A stretch of 15,000 nucleotides of DNA from Chromera velia (lineage: Eukaryota; Sar; Chromeraceae): contig JAHBMJ010001314.1 of assembly GCA_018398765.1 (NCBI GenBank), forward strand, positions 15,001-30,000, given 5' to 3'. Positions within the stretch are counted from its first letter, which is position 1. Each line of letters begins with the position of its first letter. This document shows positions 15,000-15,000 of this stretch, piece after piece. The notes beneath the pieces are model-generated. The model had not been told where the DNA came from, did no database searches, and saw only the letters and a list, made by a program, of their open reading frames with translations. The position numbers and the translations under genes are program-made.

Positions 15000-15000
15000 A

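Noticed and set aside
1-15000. CRISPR arrays, tRNA or rRNA genes
   Set aside because: I saw no regularly spaced direct repeats with unique spacers, no cloverleaf and no conserved rRNA sequence; the gene structure is eukaryotic.

Overview
This is nuclear DNA of a eukaryote. The coding sequence is split by short GT-AG introns, strands and genes are widely spaced, TATA-like boxes sit upstream of genes, and there are long dinucleotide and tetranucleotide microsatellites; nothing is operon-like. GC-rich coding DNA with many Gly/Ser/Pro/Gln and Lys/Glu inserts, pyrimidine-rich introns, and AT-rich intergenic DNA dotted with TGCATG and GTGCAC words fit a unicellular alga or protist. A chromerid-type alveolate is my first guess and a stramenopile alga the second, but the sequence alone does not settle it.

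Layout. Positions 1-1460 hold no gene I can defend; they contain a GC-rich hairpin, TGCATG words and TATA-like boxes, probably including the promoter and 5' UTR of the next gene. Positions 1461-11263 (+) are one gene that I rebuilt from nine exons: a TRAPP II subunit, TRAPPC10/Trs130, predicted at 2252 residues, nearly twice the usual length of the family because of low-complexity inserts. Positions 11264-12372 are an AT-rich intergenic block with a (CA)n tract. Positions 12373-13470 (-) are an apparently single-exon gene for a 365-residue secreted protein of unknown family. Positions 13471-14111 are its promoter region, rich in palindromes. Positions 14112-14519 are a foldback element whose two arms are near-perfect inverted copies. 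The last 290 bases contain an open frame on the minus strand that resembles an armadillo-repeat segment and runs off the window.

The two main genes are convergent (tail to tail). One encodes a tether component of Golgi/endosome vesicle traffic and the other a protein that enters the secretory pathway; I see no evidence of a direct functional link. The most useful observations are the full TRAPPC10 exon map with its unusual, uniform splice-site pattern (GTNNGT donors, mostly TGCAG acceptors), the foldback element, and a promoter-like architecture (TGCATGATCGAC, TATA, GC-only hairpin) that recurs at both ends of the window.
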